Assembly: GCA_041690355.1 (NCBI GenBank)
Contig: JAWLHK010000020.1
Coordinates: 1-64,000 of the forward strand
Direction of reading: 5' to 3'
Length of the DNA: 64,000 nt
Source of the DNA: JAWLHK01 sp041690355 [NCBI: bacterium]
GTDB lineage: Bacteria > J088 > JAWLBW01
Shown: positions 24,114-33,742 of the stretch, piece by piece
Position numbering within the stretch: the first letter of the stretch is position 1
Layout of the letters: the number at the start of each line of letters is the position of its first letter
Position numbers and translations under genes: made by a program
Notes under the pieces: model-generated
The model's database searches: none
What the model was told of the DNA's origin: nothing
What the model saw: the letters and a program-made list of their open reading frames with translations, nothing else

Positions 24114-25421
24114 GTGTCAGAACTGAATGTATCCGTTGAAGATCTGAGCCCCGTCCAGAAGCGCATCCAGGTAACGGTGCCCGCGCCCCTGGTCGATAAG
24201 GCCTTTGAAACCGTGGTGAGCAAGCTGCAGCGAAACGCCCGCATCAAGGGCTTTCGACCCGGCAAGGTGCCCCGCAACGTCGTCGAGAAGATGTACGGCC
24301 ATGACATTCAGCACGAAGTCGCGAATCAGGTCGTGAACGACACCTACTTCGACGTCCTGCGCCAGCACGACATCCGGGCGGTCGACAACCCGCGTGTCGA
24401 GAACGATCACGCCCACCGGGGGAGCGAATTCAAGTACACCGCGACGGTCGAGGTGCTGGCGCCCGTGGAGCTGAAGACCTACAAGGGGCTCAAGCTGCAG
24501 AAGCCCAAGGCCGAGGCGACCGATGCGCAGGTGCAGCAGACGATCGACCAGCTGCTGGATTCCCGGGCGAAGCTCGAAGAGGTGACCGAGCCGCGCGAGA
24601 TCCAGGAAGGCGATTACGCGGTCATCGATCTGAAGACGACCGAAGACGGCAAGCCGATCGCCAAGCTGTCGGCCGACGGGTTCACGATTCCCGTCGGTTC
24701 GAAGATGGTCTTTCCCGAGCTCGATACGGCCCTCATCGGCCGCAAGCCCGGCGAAGAGGGGAGCGTCGACGTCCTGATGCCCGACGACGCGGCCGACAAG
24801 AGCCTGGCCGGCAAGAAGCTGGTGCTTTCGTTCGCCGTGAAGTCACTGAAGGCGCGCGTGCGCCCCGAGCTCACCGATGAATACGCGAAGGAGCTCGGCG
24901 ACTTCCAGACCGTCGACGACCTGCGCAAGCGGGTGCGCGAAGATCTGGAGCGCCACCTGGCGGATTATTCGGAACGGGCCGTGCGCGAAGACGCGCTGAC
25001 GAAGCTGATCGAGGCGAACCCGATCGAGGTCTCGCAGGGGCTCGTCAACCGCGAGACGCAGGAGCTCATGCAGCGCGCCGCCCACGATTACGAGCAGCGC
25101 GGCATCGATGCCTCGCGCCTCGACCAGAACCGCATGTGGGATGAACTGCGCCCGACCGCCGAGCGCCGGATTCGCACCGAGCTGCTGCTCGACGCGATCG
25201 CCGACAAGGAGAACCTCCAGGTCGACGACGCCGTCATCGAGCGCTACTACGAGCGCGAAGCGGCCCGCTCGGGCGCGACGCTGGAGACGGTGCGCCAGGC
25301 CCACCAGCACCTGAAAGAGCAGCTCGGCGACCGGCTGCGGCTCGACGAGGCTTTGCAGCTCGTCATCCGCGAGGCCAAGGTCGAAGAAGTCGAGACGCCG
25401 AGCGACGCCCTCGAGGGGTAA
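24114..25421 (+). CDS. tig: Trigger factor (ribosome-associated chaperone, PPIase)
   Basis: 435 aa, GTG start. Trigger factor binds ribosomal protein L23 at the exit tunnel and shields nascent chains. The ribosome-docking signature 'GFRPGKVPRNVVEKMYG' is at residues 42-58. The FKBP-like PPIase domain follows at about 150-245 ('EGDYAVIDLKTTEDGKPI', 'LIGRKPGEEGSV'), then the helical C-terminal arms. Upstream of clpP and clpX, the standard proteostasis order. Confidence 0.96.
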   Translation: MSELNVSVEDLSPVQKRIQVTVPAPLVDKAFETVVSKLQRNARIKGFRPGKVPRNVVEKMYGHDIQHEVANQVVNDTYFDVLRQHDIRAVDNPRVENDHAHRGSEFKYTATVEVLAPVELKTYKGLKLQKPKAEATDAQVQQTIDQLLDSRAKLEEVTEPREIQEGDYAVIDLKTTEDGKPIAKLSADGFTIPVGSKMVFPELDTALIGRKPGEEGSVDVLMPDDAADKSLAGKKLVLSFAVKSLKARVRPELTDEYAKELGDFQTVDDLRKRVREDLERHLADYSERAVREDALTKLIEANPIEVSQGLVNRETQELMQRAAHDYEQRGIDASRLDQNRMWDELRPTAERRIRTELLLDAIADKENLQVDDAVIERYYEREAARSGATLETVRQAHQHLKEQLGDRLRLDEALQLVIREAKVEEVETPSDALEG

Positions 25422-25536
25422 GGCCTGTGTGCGTCGGCGGCCGGAGAGGGGCACTCCGGAGGGCCCCTCGATCGCCGGTTGCCCAGGACCGGGATGTTCG
25501 TGTTCGACCTGAATGTTCGTAATGAGGAGTAGCGGC

Positions 25537-26172
25537 ATGTACAACCAACTCGTCCCCATGGTCATCGAGCAGACGCACCGCGGCGAACGCGCCTACGATA
25601 TCTTTTCGCGCCTGCTGAAAGAGCGGATCATTTTCATCGGCACGCAGGTCGAAGACACGATGGCCAATCTGATCATCGCGCAGCTTCTCTTTCTCGAAGC
25701 CGAAGATCCCGACAAGGAGATCCACATCTATCTGAACAGCCCGGGCGGCGTCATCACGGCCGGCATGGCGATCTACGACACCATGCAGTACGTGAAGTGC
25801 CCTATCTCGACGCTCTGCATGGGGCAGGCGGCGAGCATGGGGGCGGTGCTGCTGGCCGCGGGCTCGAAGGGCAAGCGCTATGCGCTCCCCAACAGCCGCA
25901 TCATGATTCACCAGCCGCTGGGGGGCTATCAGGGGCAGGCGACCGATATCGAGATCCACGCGAAAGAGGTCCTGCGCATGCGCCAGGATCTCAACCGCAT
26001 CCTCGGTTTCCACACCGGTCAGAAGGCCGACAAGATCGAACGCGATACCGAGCGCGACTACTTCATGACCGCCGAAGAGGCGAAGGCGTACGGATTGATC
26101 GACGAGGTCGTCACCCGCGGTAAAGTGCCTCCGGAGCTGGGGGGCGGCAAGGAAAAGGGCGGTAAAAGCTAA
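25537..26172 (+). CDS. clpP: ATP-dependent Clp protease proteolytic subunit
   Basis: 211 aa from the ATG at 25537, with GAGGAG 13 bp upstream; an in-frame ATG at 25513 lacks a better site. ClpP forms the tetradecameric serine-protease chamber. Catalytic Ser is in '[16 protein letters not shown]', His in '[12 protein letters not shown]', and Asp in the '[15 protein letters not shown]' segment. The N-terminal '[19 protein letters not shown]' is typical. The C-terminus has a Gly/Lys tail ('[10 protein letters not shown]'). Confidence 0.97.
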   Translation: MYNQLVPMVIEQTHRGERAYDIFSRLLKERIIFIGTQVEDTMANLIIAQLLFLEAEDPDKEIHIYLNSPGGVITAGMAIYDTMQYVKCPISTLCMGQAASMGAVLLAAGSKGKRYALPNSRIMIHQPLGGYQGQATDIEIHAKEVLRMRQDLNRILGFHTGQKADKIERDTERDYFMTAEEAKAYGLIDEVVTRGKVPPELGGGKEKGGKS

Positions 26173-26207
26173 CGCGCTGCGGCGTGGAACTTGGCCCCCG
26201 GGCCCGA

Positions 26208-26251
26208 TATAATGTCTACGGACAACGATACAAGGCTCCTTCGGGGGCCTT
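26208..26251 (+). promoter_or_regulatory. clpX promoter -10 and leader hairpin
   Basis: A perfect TATAAT at 26208-26213 suggests that clpX has its own promoter apart from the clpP readthrough. AAGGCTCC-ttcg-GGGGCCTT at 26232-26251, followed by TGTTTC, forms a stable hairpin in the leader. It could terminate upstream transcripts or attenuate. Confidence 0.5.
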
Positions 26252-26276
26252 TGTTTCGCCTGCTACGGAGACTGGT

Positions 26277-27530
<1,254 letters not shown>

Positions 27531-27562
27531 CCGCCCGCCGCAATGCCGGCCGGAACTTTCGG

Positions 27563-27591
27563 TTGTCGCGCTGCGTCGTTCTTGGTACACT
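27563..27591 (+). promoter_or_regulatory. Promoter of tatA
   Basis: TTGTCG at 27563-27568 and TACACT at 27586-27591, 17 bp apart, 23 bp before the ATG of tatA. Confidence 0.5.
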
Positions 27592-27614
27592 GATCTCTTT
27601 CGTACGGAGCCCCC

Positions 27615-27800
27615 ATGGGTATCGGAACTACTGAACTTCTCATCATCCTGGCCATCGTGCTGCTGATCTTCGGCGCCGGCAAGCTGCCGCAGCTCGGCGC
27701 GGGCCTCGGCAAGGGGATTCAGAATTTCAAGAAGGCCGCGCGCGGAGACGACGGCGAAGCGGCCGCCAAGACCGAAGCCGCCGAAGACAAAAAGGCCTGA
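27615..27800 (+). CDS. tatA: Twin-arginine translocase subunit TatA/E
   Basis: 61 aa. One N-terminal membrane helix ('[21 protein letters not shown]'-like, shown here only in part) and the hinge '[18 protein letters not shown]' lead to the amphipathic helix. A short charged Ala/Lys/Glu tail follows. TatA multimers form the transport-competent part of the Tat pathway for folded proteins. No tatB or tatC is adjacent, so those lie elsewhere. Length and FG-x-KLP motif fit TatA/TatE. Confidence 0.93.
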   Translation: MGIGTTELLIILAIVLLIFGAGKLPQLGAGLGKGIQNFKKAARGDDGEAAAKTEAAEDKKA

Positions 27801-27856
27801 ACCCAGGCCGGCCCGGGCGTCTCCACTCCGTTCCACATAGCCGGAATTTCGAAACC

Positions 27857-27931
27857 GGCGGCATAGCTCAGGGGTAGAGCAGGCGTCTCATAAGCGCCTT
27901 GTCGGTGGTTCAATTCCACCTGCCGCCACCA
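27857..27931 (+). tRNA. tRNA with CAU anticodon (elongator Met or Ile2)
   Basis: 75 nt including the encoded CCA. Acceptor stem GGCGGCA/TGCCGCC, anticodon stem GGCGT/GCGCC with loop CTCATAA giving anticodon CAT. The initiator-type anticodon stem with three G:C pairs is absent, so it is not tRNA-fMet. Met and lysidine-modified Ile2 cannot be separated by eye. Confidence 0.9.
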
Positions 27932-27936
27932 AATGG

Positions 27937-27968
27937 ACGGGTGTCCCTCATCGGGGGCACCCGTTTTT
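27937..27968 (+). terminator. Intrinsic terminator after the CAU tRNA
   Basis: ACGGGTG-tccctcatcgggg-GCACCCGT followed by a run of T. It ends the tatA/tRNA transcript. Confidence 0.9.
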
Positions 27969-28338
27969 CTTTACGCGCCGGGAGAAATCTGAAACCCGCG
28001 CTTGCACCTGCGTATCCGCTCCGAGTCCCGGGCGCAGGCTGACGGTAAGTCAGTGCTTGATTCCGGATGGATGGCTCAAGGTAGCCTGGGACGGAAGTCC
28101 CGGGAAATGGGTCGGGTCGGTGAATTTAGCGGGCCCGGAAGCGCCGGAAGCGGCGCGGGCGAGCCGTCTTCAGGGTACTCTCTGTGCAAGAAGCTTCGCC
28201 CGCGGGATGCGGAGCCACGTTCATGCGAAGGATGTGGGGGATCATCGGCCCCGAGGGGGAGGGCTCCTGGGAGCCCGACGGTTCCGCTCTTGTCGGGTCG
28301 TTCTTGTTTCCCGGCGTCCGACGTCCGGCGTCCGAAGA
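27969..28338. other. Intergenic region between the CAU tRNA and the secreted protein
   Basis: No credible gene; open frames here lack homology and ribosome-binding sites. It holds a perfect palindrome GGGCTCCTGGGAGCCC at 28261-28276, a CCCGAC...GTCGGG-type stem overlapping 28274-28297, and a heptamer array at 28311-28335. The last two lie just downstream of the minus-strand gene and may serve as its 3' end. Confidence 0.6.
28311..28335. repeat. Heptamer array CCGGCGT/CCGACGT
   Basis: CCGGCGT-CCGACGT-CCGGCGT-CCGA, period 7, ending 3 bp from the stop codon (28339-28341) of the minus-strand gene. It is the third place in the window where a heptamer array touches a gene 3' end. Confidence 0.75.
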
Positions 28339-30417
28339 CTACATGTAAGCCAGCCCGAGGCTGAACTGCAGGTAGTGCCCCTCGAGGCGGTTGCTCGAAC
28401 CGAAGAAGCCGTACTCTGACGTATAGAGCGTGATCGGAAAGCGGTAACCGATCGACAGCTCGAGCGGAAGCTTCAGCCACCCCTCGGGCAGGGCCGTGAT
28501 GCCGACGCTGGGGCCGAGTCCCATGAAGAAGACGCGGTCGGGCGAAAGGCCGTCGAGGCCCGCGTAGACGAACGGTTCGAGATCGATGAGGAACCGCGCC
28601 GCCCAGCGCCAGTGGAACCCGTAGGAAAAATCGGCCGAGAACTGCTTACGGTCTTCGACGACGCCGAAGCGGTTGCGTCGCTCGGTGCGCCCGTCGGTAG
28701 AACGCACGCCGATGCGGTAGCTGGTCAACCAGGTGGCCCACGAGCCCAGTTCCTGGTAGAAAGCGACGTCGAGCCCGATCTGATTGCCGAGCCCGGCCAA
28801 ATCGGTCGCTACCTTGACGGCCAGCGACTCGTAGGCGAAAAGCGGCGGGGGCACTGGTAGAGAGCCCGTGTGCAGACGCCAGGGAAGGGGACGCGTCGAT
28901 TCGTGCCCCGCGACTCGTGTCGGCCCGAGCGGCAGATGGCGGCAGACGAAGGCCGTCGCGCCGGAGGGGGCCGGACACGGGTTCTCTTCGGGCTCCTTCA
29001 TGATGCCGCCCGCACCCCAATCGATCAGGCTGGCCGCGACGGCGGCCACGACCAGCCCGCGCTGATGGCGAATCAGGCAATCGGTCACTTCGTCGGGGCG
29101 CGCGGTGTCGCCGGTCGCGAGGCGGCTCCAGTCGCAGTCGGGCGCGCCGGTGAGCGCGGGCCCGAGCAGATAGGTATCGCCGAAAGCGACGAAGGGAAAG
29201 TCGCCGGCCGCCGTCTGCAGTATCGCGGTGACCCCTTCGCGGCTGTCGTAGTCGTGATCGTGGCGGCGCTCGCCCAGACTGCGGCGTGAGAGCACGGGGC
29301 GCATGTGCCCGCTCGACAGGCCGTCTTCGAGAAAGTGCAGGCCGCTCCCCTCGAACACGAGCCCCATGACCGCCGTGACCACCCGGTCGAGCATGGCCTG
29401 GCTGCCCGGCGAGCCGGCGTCGGCCCCGAAGCTTGCCAGGAGATCGGCGACGGGGTGCAGGCGGTGCGGCTCGGCCCGTTCGGCCCACGCGAGCAGCCGC
29501 AGGCGCACCCGCTCGCGCAGCAGGCGGCAACCCTCGGTCTGCAGCATCGTCTCTTCCAGATCACTCCACGCCACCTCGCTGAATGCCGGGAGTCCTTCGG
29601 CGAAATCGGCCAGCTGCGCTCCTTGAAAACCGATGGCCGACGCGCAGGAGCGGCGCGAGATCTCGAGGCCCGCGCTGTGGTACCCCAGCCACGCGCCGTA
29701 GGCGTGGTCGGCGAAGTGATGGGTGTCGCGGAGAACGAGATCGAGAAAGTGCGGGTTGTCGAAGCTGTAGGCGCCCGACGGATCGGACGGCCCCGCGACG
29801 ACCGCACTGCGCGCCAGCGGCGTGAGCAGCGGCCCGGGCACGCGGGCCGGCGTCACGGCGGTCGCCGAAAAGTAGGCGGCGACGTCGGCGTCGACGCGGC
29901 CCCAGTCGACGTCGGGATCGGTCTCGCAGGCGTCCTCGGCCACGTCGCCGACGATACCGTCGGCCCCTTCGGGCTCGGCCGCGAGCCAGCGAAAAACCTG
30001 TTCGATGAGGCCGTCCTTCTGGTGCACCGTGCCGGGAAGTCCGCGTACGGGACCGAAACGGGACACGTGGTCGGGCAGCGCCGCAAAATCACCCAGGGAT
30101 ATGGCGACCTGATCCTTGTCTTCTTCGGGCAGCCGGTTCAGGGTCGCCTCGACCCGCTTGTAGCCGCCGGCGCAGTAGGGGCGCGTCCAGCGCGCGGGGC
30201 AGGCGAGGGCGAGAGCCAGATACCGCGAGGCAAGCGAGGCGTCCTCGGGCCGCGCCTCCATCTCGGCCGCCAGGGCGTCCTGGGCAGGCGCGCAGGCCCG
30301 GTCGGTGAAGAAGCTGTGCTCGAGGTAGTGAAAGGCGCGCGCCTCGTCGGCAGACCGGAGCAGAAAAGCGGCCGTGAAGAGGACGATGAGCGGCAGATGG
30401 CGGGTTCGCAGAAGCAT
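28339..30417 (-). CDS. Large secreted protein with metal-hydrolase-like histidine motifs
   Basis: 692 aa from the ATG at 30417; the open frame extends upstream without a better start. Signal peptide 'MLLRTRHLPLIVLFTAAFLL' then 'ARAFHYLEHSFFTDRA'. The middle holds 'LRDTHHFADHAYGAWLGYHS' and 'GLHFLEDGLSSGHMR', a His-x3-Asp-x5-His pattern reminiscent of the zinc-dependent phospholipase C/S1-P1 nuclease fold. 'RRHDHDYDSREGV' follows. The last 190 residues alternate like barrel strands ('WAARFLIDLEPFVYAGLDGL', 'YLQFSLGLAYM'). An enzyme domain fused to an outer-membrane barrel is plausible. I cannot name the family. Confidence 0.55.
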   Translation of the reverse strand: MLLRTRHLPLIVLFTAAFLLRSADEARAFHYLEHSFFTDRACAPAQDALAAEMEARPEDASLASRYLALALACPARWTRPYCAGGYKRVEATLNRLPEEDKDQVAISLGDFAALPDHVSRFGPVRGLPGTVHQKDGLIEQVFRWLAAEPEGADGIVGDVAEDACETDPDVDWGRVDADVAAYFSATAVTPARVPGPLLTPLARSAVVAGPSDPSGAYSFDNPHFLDLVLRDTHHFADHAYGAWLGYHSAGLEISRRSCASAIGFQGAQLADFAEGLPAFSEVAWSDLEETMLQTEGCRLLRERVRLRLLAWAERAEPHRLHPVADLLASFGADAGSPGSQAMLDRVVTAVMGLVFEGSGLHFLEDGLSSGHMRPVLSRRSLGERRHDHDYDSREGVTAILQTAAGDFPFVAFGDTYLLGPALTGAPDCDWSRLATGDTARPDEVTDCLIRHQRGLVVAAVAASLIDWGAGGIMKEPEENPCPAPSGATAFVCRHLPLGPTRVAGHESTRPLPWRLHTGSLPVPPPLFAYESLAVKVATDLAGLGNQIGLDVAFYQELGSWATWLTSYRIGVRSTDGRTERRNRFGVVEDRKQFSADFSYGFHWRWAARFLIDLEPFVYAGLDGLSPDRVFFMGLGPSVGITALPEGWLKLPLELSIGYRFPITLYTSEYGFFGSSNRLEGHYLQFSLGLAYM

Positions 30418-30545
30418 GATAGTCACGGATGGGGCGTCCGGAACGTCCGGGCGGCTGCGCGTCCACCTACCATTGTGGGCCCGAAGCGCCCGGCGCGACA
30501 GGTGTCCATGCCGTAGAGCGGTCGGCCCGGGCATTGTATCAGAAT

Positions 30546-30574
30546 TTGACCTGCCGGGAGCGACCCGATAAGAT
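30546..30574 (+). promoter_or_regulatory. Promoter of the TatT-like lipoprotein gene
   Basis: TTGACC at 30546-30551 and TAAGAT at 30569-30574 with a 17-bp spacer, about 70 bp before the start codon. Confidence 0.55.
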
Positions 30575-30640
30575 GGCGGGAAACTGCTTTCTGCCCGACG
30601 GCCCGTTCTGCCGGGGGCATCCCACCCGATGAGGAGACGC

Positions 30641-31546
30641 ATGATGCGCAAGATTCTGCTGGTGGCCGGCCTGGTTCCGGCCCTGACCGCCTGTTCTCTG
30701 TTTGCGACCAAGCGCGATGCGGGGTTCGAGCAGCTCGACGCCCCGGCCGCCGAGGCCACCGACGAAGGCCGTCTCTCTGAAACCCTGAGCGCCGCCGACG
30801 AAAAGTGGGCCGGGCGCCAGGATCGCGCGACCCTCGAAGCGGCAATCAAGCTGTACGAAGAGGCCCTCGGCTACACGAATGACGGCGTCAAGCGCCGCGA
30901 GATCATGGAGCGCATCGCCCGCGGCACCTACTTTCTCGCCGACGGCCTGACGCGTAACGACCCGGCGAAACAGAAGGAACTCTACAACCTGGCCACCACC
31001 TGGGGCGAGCGCTGCATGGCTATCGATCCGCAGTTCAAGGCCAAGGTCGACGCCGGCGAACGCACCGAAGAGGCGGTCAAGGTTCTCGGCAAGGAGTATG
31101 CCGGGTGCGTCTACTGGGCGGCTTCGGGCCTGGGCAAGTGGGCCAAGATGGAAGGTTTCGCGACGCAGGTCAGCAACAAGGACCGCATCAAGAACTTCGT
31201 CGAAGTCGTGACCGAAAAGGATCGCAACTACTTCTACGGCGGTCCGGATCGCTACTGGGGCGCCTACTACTCGATCATTCCGGGGTTCATGGGCAAGGAT
31301 CTGACCAAGAGCGCCGAGTATTTCGAGGCGTCGATGAAGATCTCGCCCGACTACCTGGGCACCAAGGTCCTCATGGCCGACACCCTGGCCAATCAGAAGG
31401 ACGACCGTCAGCTGTTCGAGACGCTGCTGAAGGCGGTCATCGAGGCCGACCCCGCCGCCAACGCCGAAATCGAACCCGAGAACCGCATCGAGCAGGAGAA
31501 GGCGCGCGAGCTGCTCAGCCGCATCGACGAGCTCTATCCGCAGTAA
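30641..31546 (+). CDS. TatT-family TPR lipoprotein (TRAP-transporter-associated type)
   Basis: 301 aa from the ATG at 30641; the GAGGAG at 30630-30635 would be its ribosome-binding site, which argues against the in-frame ATG at 30629. Lipobox in 'VPALTACSLF'. Helical repeats follow with 'AAIKLYEEALGYTNDGVKR', 'YFYGGPDRYWGAYYSIIPG', 'GKDLTKSAEYFEASMKISPD' and 'EPENRIEQEKARELL', matching the TatT (Tp0956-like) family of periplasmic TPR proteins. In treponemes these associate with a TRAP substrate-binding lipoprotein. No TRAP genes are adjacent, so partnership is open. Confidence 0.75.
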   Translation: MMRKILLVAGLVPALTACSLFATKRDAGFEQLDAPAAEATDEGRLSETLSAADEKWAGRQDRATLEAAIKLYEEALGYTNDGVKRREIMERIARGTYFLADGLTRNDPAKQKELYNLATTWGERCMAIDPQFKAKVDAGERTEEAVKVLGKEYAGCVYWAASGLGKWAKMEGFATQVSNKDRIKNFVEVVTEKDRNYFYGGPDRYWGAYYSIIPGFMGKDLTKSAEYFEASMKISPDYLGTKVLMADTLANQKDDRQLFETLLKAVIEADPAANAEIEPENRIEQEKARELLSRIDELYPQ

Positions 31547-31570
31547 GCGGAAAACCGGAACGCGAAACGG

Positions 31571-31600
31571 ACGGCGGCCCTGGGGGTCGCCGTTTTTTTT
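31571..31600 (+). terminator. Intrinsic terminator
   Basis: ACGGCGgcc...ggtCGCCGT followed by eight T residues, 24 bp after the TatT-like stop codon. Confidence 0.92.
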
Positions 31601-31676
31601 CGGGCCGAGTTTCCGCCTGCATAGGTCCCGAGCAAGGCCGCCGCTCAGGCGACCGAGGCCGCATTGAGTTGCGGTC

Positions 31677-31706
31677 TTGACGCATCCTTGCCTGCGCTGC
31701 TATTCT
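31677..31706 (+). promoter_or_regulatory. Promoter of the rpsF-rpsR-rplI operon
   Basis: TTGACG at 31677-31682 and TATTCT at 31701-31706 with an 18-bp spacer. The 85-nt leader to rpsF includes the AAAGGAG ribosome-binding site. Confidence 0.6.
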
Positions 31707-31791
31707 AAAAGGATTCACTTTGGGTCGAATTCCCGGCCCAACTCCTTGCTCCCGAGAGGGGGCTGTTGCATCCGAAAGGAGAACCATCGAC

Positions 31792-32304
31792 ATGCGACGT
31801 TACGAAACTGTTTTTATTGCGGCCGATCAGACGCCCGACGACCAGGTGCGCGAGATTGCCGAGCGCAGCCGCGCCGTGGTCGAGCGCACCGGCGGCAAGC
31901 CGATCCGCACCGACTTCTGGGGTCGCCGGACGCTGTCCTACGAGATCCAGAAATCGCGCCGCGGCAACTACGTCCTGCTGGTCTACGCCGGCGGCGGCGA
32001 ATCGGTCGCCGAGCTCGAGCGCACGCTGCAGATCAACGAATCGATCATCCGTTTTCACACCATCAAGGTTGAAGACCAGGTCAATCCCGAAGCCATCGGG
32101 CCCGAAGAGTCCAAGCCGGCGCCGGCCGACATCTTCGCCGAATCCGCCGAGCGCGGCGATCGTGACCGCGATCGCGACCGTGACCGCGATCGTGACCGCG
32201 ACCGTGATCGCGACCGTGATCGCGACCGCGACCGCGCCCCGCGCGAAGAAGAAGAAGGCGAAGAGGAGTCCGAAGAATCGGCCGACGAAGGGAAGGGGGA
32301 ATAA
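31792..32304 (+). CDS. rpsF: 30S ribosomal protein S6 with Asp-Arg repeat and acidic tail
   Basis: 170 aa from the ATG at 31792, with AAAGGAG upstream. Residues 1-95 are ordinary S6 ('MRRYETVFIAADQTPDDQV', 'GGKPIRTDFWGRRTLSYEI', 'NESIIRFHTIKVE'). S6 binds 16S rRNA with S18 in the platform. The remaining 75 residues are unusual: a linker, then 13 consecutive Asp-Arg dipeptides (nt 32158-32235), then an acidic tail 'EEEEGEEESEESADEGKGE'. Synonymous GAT/GAC and CGT/CGC codons vary irregularly along the repeat. S6 tails are known to be variable (E. coli gains Glu residues), but a (DR)13 tract is remarkable. Confidence 0.95.
   Translation: MRRYETVFIAADQTPDDQVREIAERSRAVVERTGGKPIRTDFWGRRTLSYEIQKSRRGNYVLLVYAGGGESVAELERTLQINESIIRFHTIKVEDQVNPEAIGPEESKPAPADIFAESAERGDRDRDRDRDRDRDRDRDRDRDRDRDRAPREEEEGEEESEESADEGKGE
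32158..32235 (+). repeat. Hexanucleotide repeat encoding (Asp-Arg)13
   Basis: Thirteen GAY-CGY units in frame within rpsF. The third positions are mixed, so the DNA is less uniform than the protein. This suggests that the dipeptide is maintained by selection or is an old expansion. Confidence 0.92.
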
Positions 32305-32307
32305 ACC

Positions 32308-32535
32308 ATGGCTATGATGAAATCCCGCAAGAAGGTCTGCCGTTTCTGCGCTGATCGCAAGCAGACGATTGACTACAAGGACGTGCGGCTGCTGATGAAC
32401 TTCATCACCGACCGCGGCAAGATCATTCCCCGCCGGATCTCGGGCAATTGCGCACTGCACCAGCGCGAAGTCCAGACGGCGATCAAGCGCGCCCGCGTGC
32501 TGGCGCTCGTCCCGTTCACCACGGTTGGTTTGTAA
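32308..32535 (+). CDS. rpsR: 30S ribosomal protein S18 (Cys-containing form)
   Basis: 75 aa, 3 bp after rpsF. '[18 protein letters not shown]' and '[18 protein letters not shown]' show the CxxC...CxxH set of the zinc-type (C+) S18. S18 heterodimerises with S6 in the 30S platform. The start could be either of two nearby Met codons; ATG 32308 follows a good AGGGGGA site. Confidence 0.96.
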   Translation: MAMMKSRKKVCRFCADRKQTIDYKDVRLLMNFITDRGKIIPRRISGNCALHQREVQTAIKRARVLALVPFTTVGL

Positions 32536-32545
32536 GAGGTCGCCC

Positions 32546-33037
32546 ATGGAAATCATCCTTCTTGAAGACATCCCCAAGCTGGGACACATCGGCGACATCG
32601 TTCGCGTTCGCGACGGGTATGCCCGCAACTTCCTGATCCCGCGCCGCAAGGCCATGCTGGCCGACACGAACAACATCCGCGCCCTGGAGCACCAGAAGCG
32701 GGTGGCCTCGAAGAAGCTGGCCAAGGCCCGCGGCGGCGCCGAAGAACGGCGCGCGGCCATCGAGAAGCTCGAGCTGACCTTCACGCAGAAGGCCGGCGAG
32801 ACGGGTAAGCTCTTCGGTTCGGTCACGAACATCATGATCGCCGAAGAACTGGCGCGGCAGGGGGTCGAAATCGACCGCCACCTCATTCAGACCGAGCCCC
32901 TCAAGGCGACCGGGTCGTTCAAGGTGCCGGTCAAGCTGCACCGCGACGTCGTGGCCAACCTTCGCGTCGTCGTCGTCGGCGAGCAGACGGGCGAACAGCC
33001 CGCCCCTGCGGCGCCGGCCGCCGAGGCCGCCGAATAA
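32546..33037 (+). CDS. rplI: 50S ribosomal protein L9
   Basis: 163 aa from the ATG at 32546. N-domain 'MEIILLEDIPKLGHIGDIV' and 'VRDGYARNFLIPRRKAMLA', connecting helix, and C-domain 'LFGSVTNIMIAEELARQG'. A short Ala/Pro/Glu tail follows. L9 binds 23S rRNA near L1 and limits frameshifting. It ends the operon; dnaB does not follow here. Confidence 0.96.
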   Translation: MEIILLEDIPKLGHIGDIVRVRDGYARNFLIPRRKAMLADTNNIRALEHQKRVASKKLAKARGGAEERRAAIEKLELTFTQKAGETGKLFGSVTNIMIAEELARQGVEIDRHLIQTEPLKATGSFKVPVKLHRDVVANLRVVVVGEQTGEQPAPAAPAAEAAE

Positions 33038-33062
33038 GCACGCAAACAAGCCTGCTCTTTCC

Positions 33063-33094
33063 AATGCCCTGTTTCGACAGGGCATTTCTATTTT
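33063..33094 (+). terminator. Intrinsic terminator after rplI
   Basis: AATGCCCTG-tttcga-CAGGGCATT followed by TCTATTTT. Confidence 0.9.
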
Positions 33095-33213
33095 CGGGCC
33101 CCGACTTCCGCCCGGGGGGCAAACCGTGCTAGGTTGGGGAGGTGGCGTCTTCAACACACCCATTGCACGGTTCCCCAGGTCGTACCGACGGATCCGCAGG
33201 GCGGTCCTCCTGG

Positions 33214-33615
33214 ATGTCGGTCGCCTGCGGCTGCGGCGCGCGCATCCGGCTGCGGGTGCACGAGGTCGTCGATCTGAACGTGCCCCGCATGCGTGCCCGG
33301 CTCGAGGCGGGGCTGCTGCATAACGCACCCTGCCGCAGGTGCGGGCGGCGCGTCCAGGTCGAGAAGTGGTTTCTCTGCCGCGATCGGCGTCAGGGGCTGC
33401 TCATCCACGTCTTTCCCAGCGACTACCGGCTGCTGCACGCGCGCGTTCGCGCCCAGGTGCAGGCCCTGCACCGCCTGTGCGAGCTGGGCGAAAGCGCACG
33501 GACCGAGGTCGTATTCGGCTACGTCGAGCTGATGGCCGTCCTTCGGGGTGAAACGCTTCCGCCACCGCCGCCGACTGAGCCGTTCGATCCGGCGACCCCG
33601 CGCCAGGTGCACTGA
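33214..33615 (+). CDS. CpXC-domain zinc-ribbon protein
   Basis: 133 aa from the ATG at 33214; a GTG at 33142 would add 24 residues of unlikely composition. 'VACGCGARIRLRVHEVVDLN' and 'GLLHNAPCRRCGRRVQVEKW' carry two Cys pairs as in the CpXC domain. The conserved 'vN...R..LL.G.lN...C..CG' spacing is kept, followed by 'LLIHVFP'. The family is small, cytoplasmic and of unknown function. It sits between the ribosomal operon terminator and the Hsp70 promoter. Confidence 0.7.
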   Translation: MSVACGCGARIRLRVHEVVDLNVPRMRARLEAGLLHNAPCRRCGRRVQVEKWFLCRDRRQGLLIHVFPSDYRLLHARVRAQVQALHRLCELGESARTEVVFGYVELMAVLRGETLPPPPPTEPFDPATPRQVH

Positions 33616-33664
33616 GCCGTAACCGGTCGCGCCGCCGGTCGAGATTCCCGGGCCGCATTCTGGA

Positions 33665-33694
33665 TTGGCGCCGACTTTCCCGGCGTGCTATGCT
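33665..33694 (+). promoter_or_regulatory. Promoter of the Hsp70-like gene
   Basis: TTGGCG at 33665-33670 and TATGCT at 33689-33694, 18 bp apart, with a TG two bases before the -10 (extended type). There is no CIRCE or heat-shock sigma-32 signature, so it may not be heat induced. Confidence 0.5.
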
Positions 33695-33742
33695 TTAGCT
33701 GGCCATTTCTTTCATGAGCATGATTTTGCAAGAGATTCGGGC

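Noticed and set aside
27857-28338. The CAU tRNA as an integration site for a genomic island
   Set aside because: No duplicated tRNA 3' end or integrase was found in the following 400 bp; the tRNA has its own terminator and ordinary neighbours.
28002-28364. A 120-aa ORF after the CAU tRNA
   Set aside because: No homology, low-complexity Ser/Gly/Pro/Arg composition, and no ribosome-binding site.
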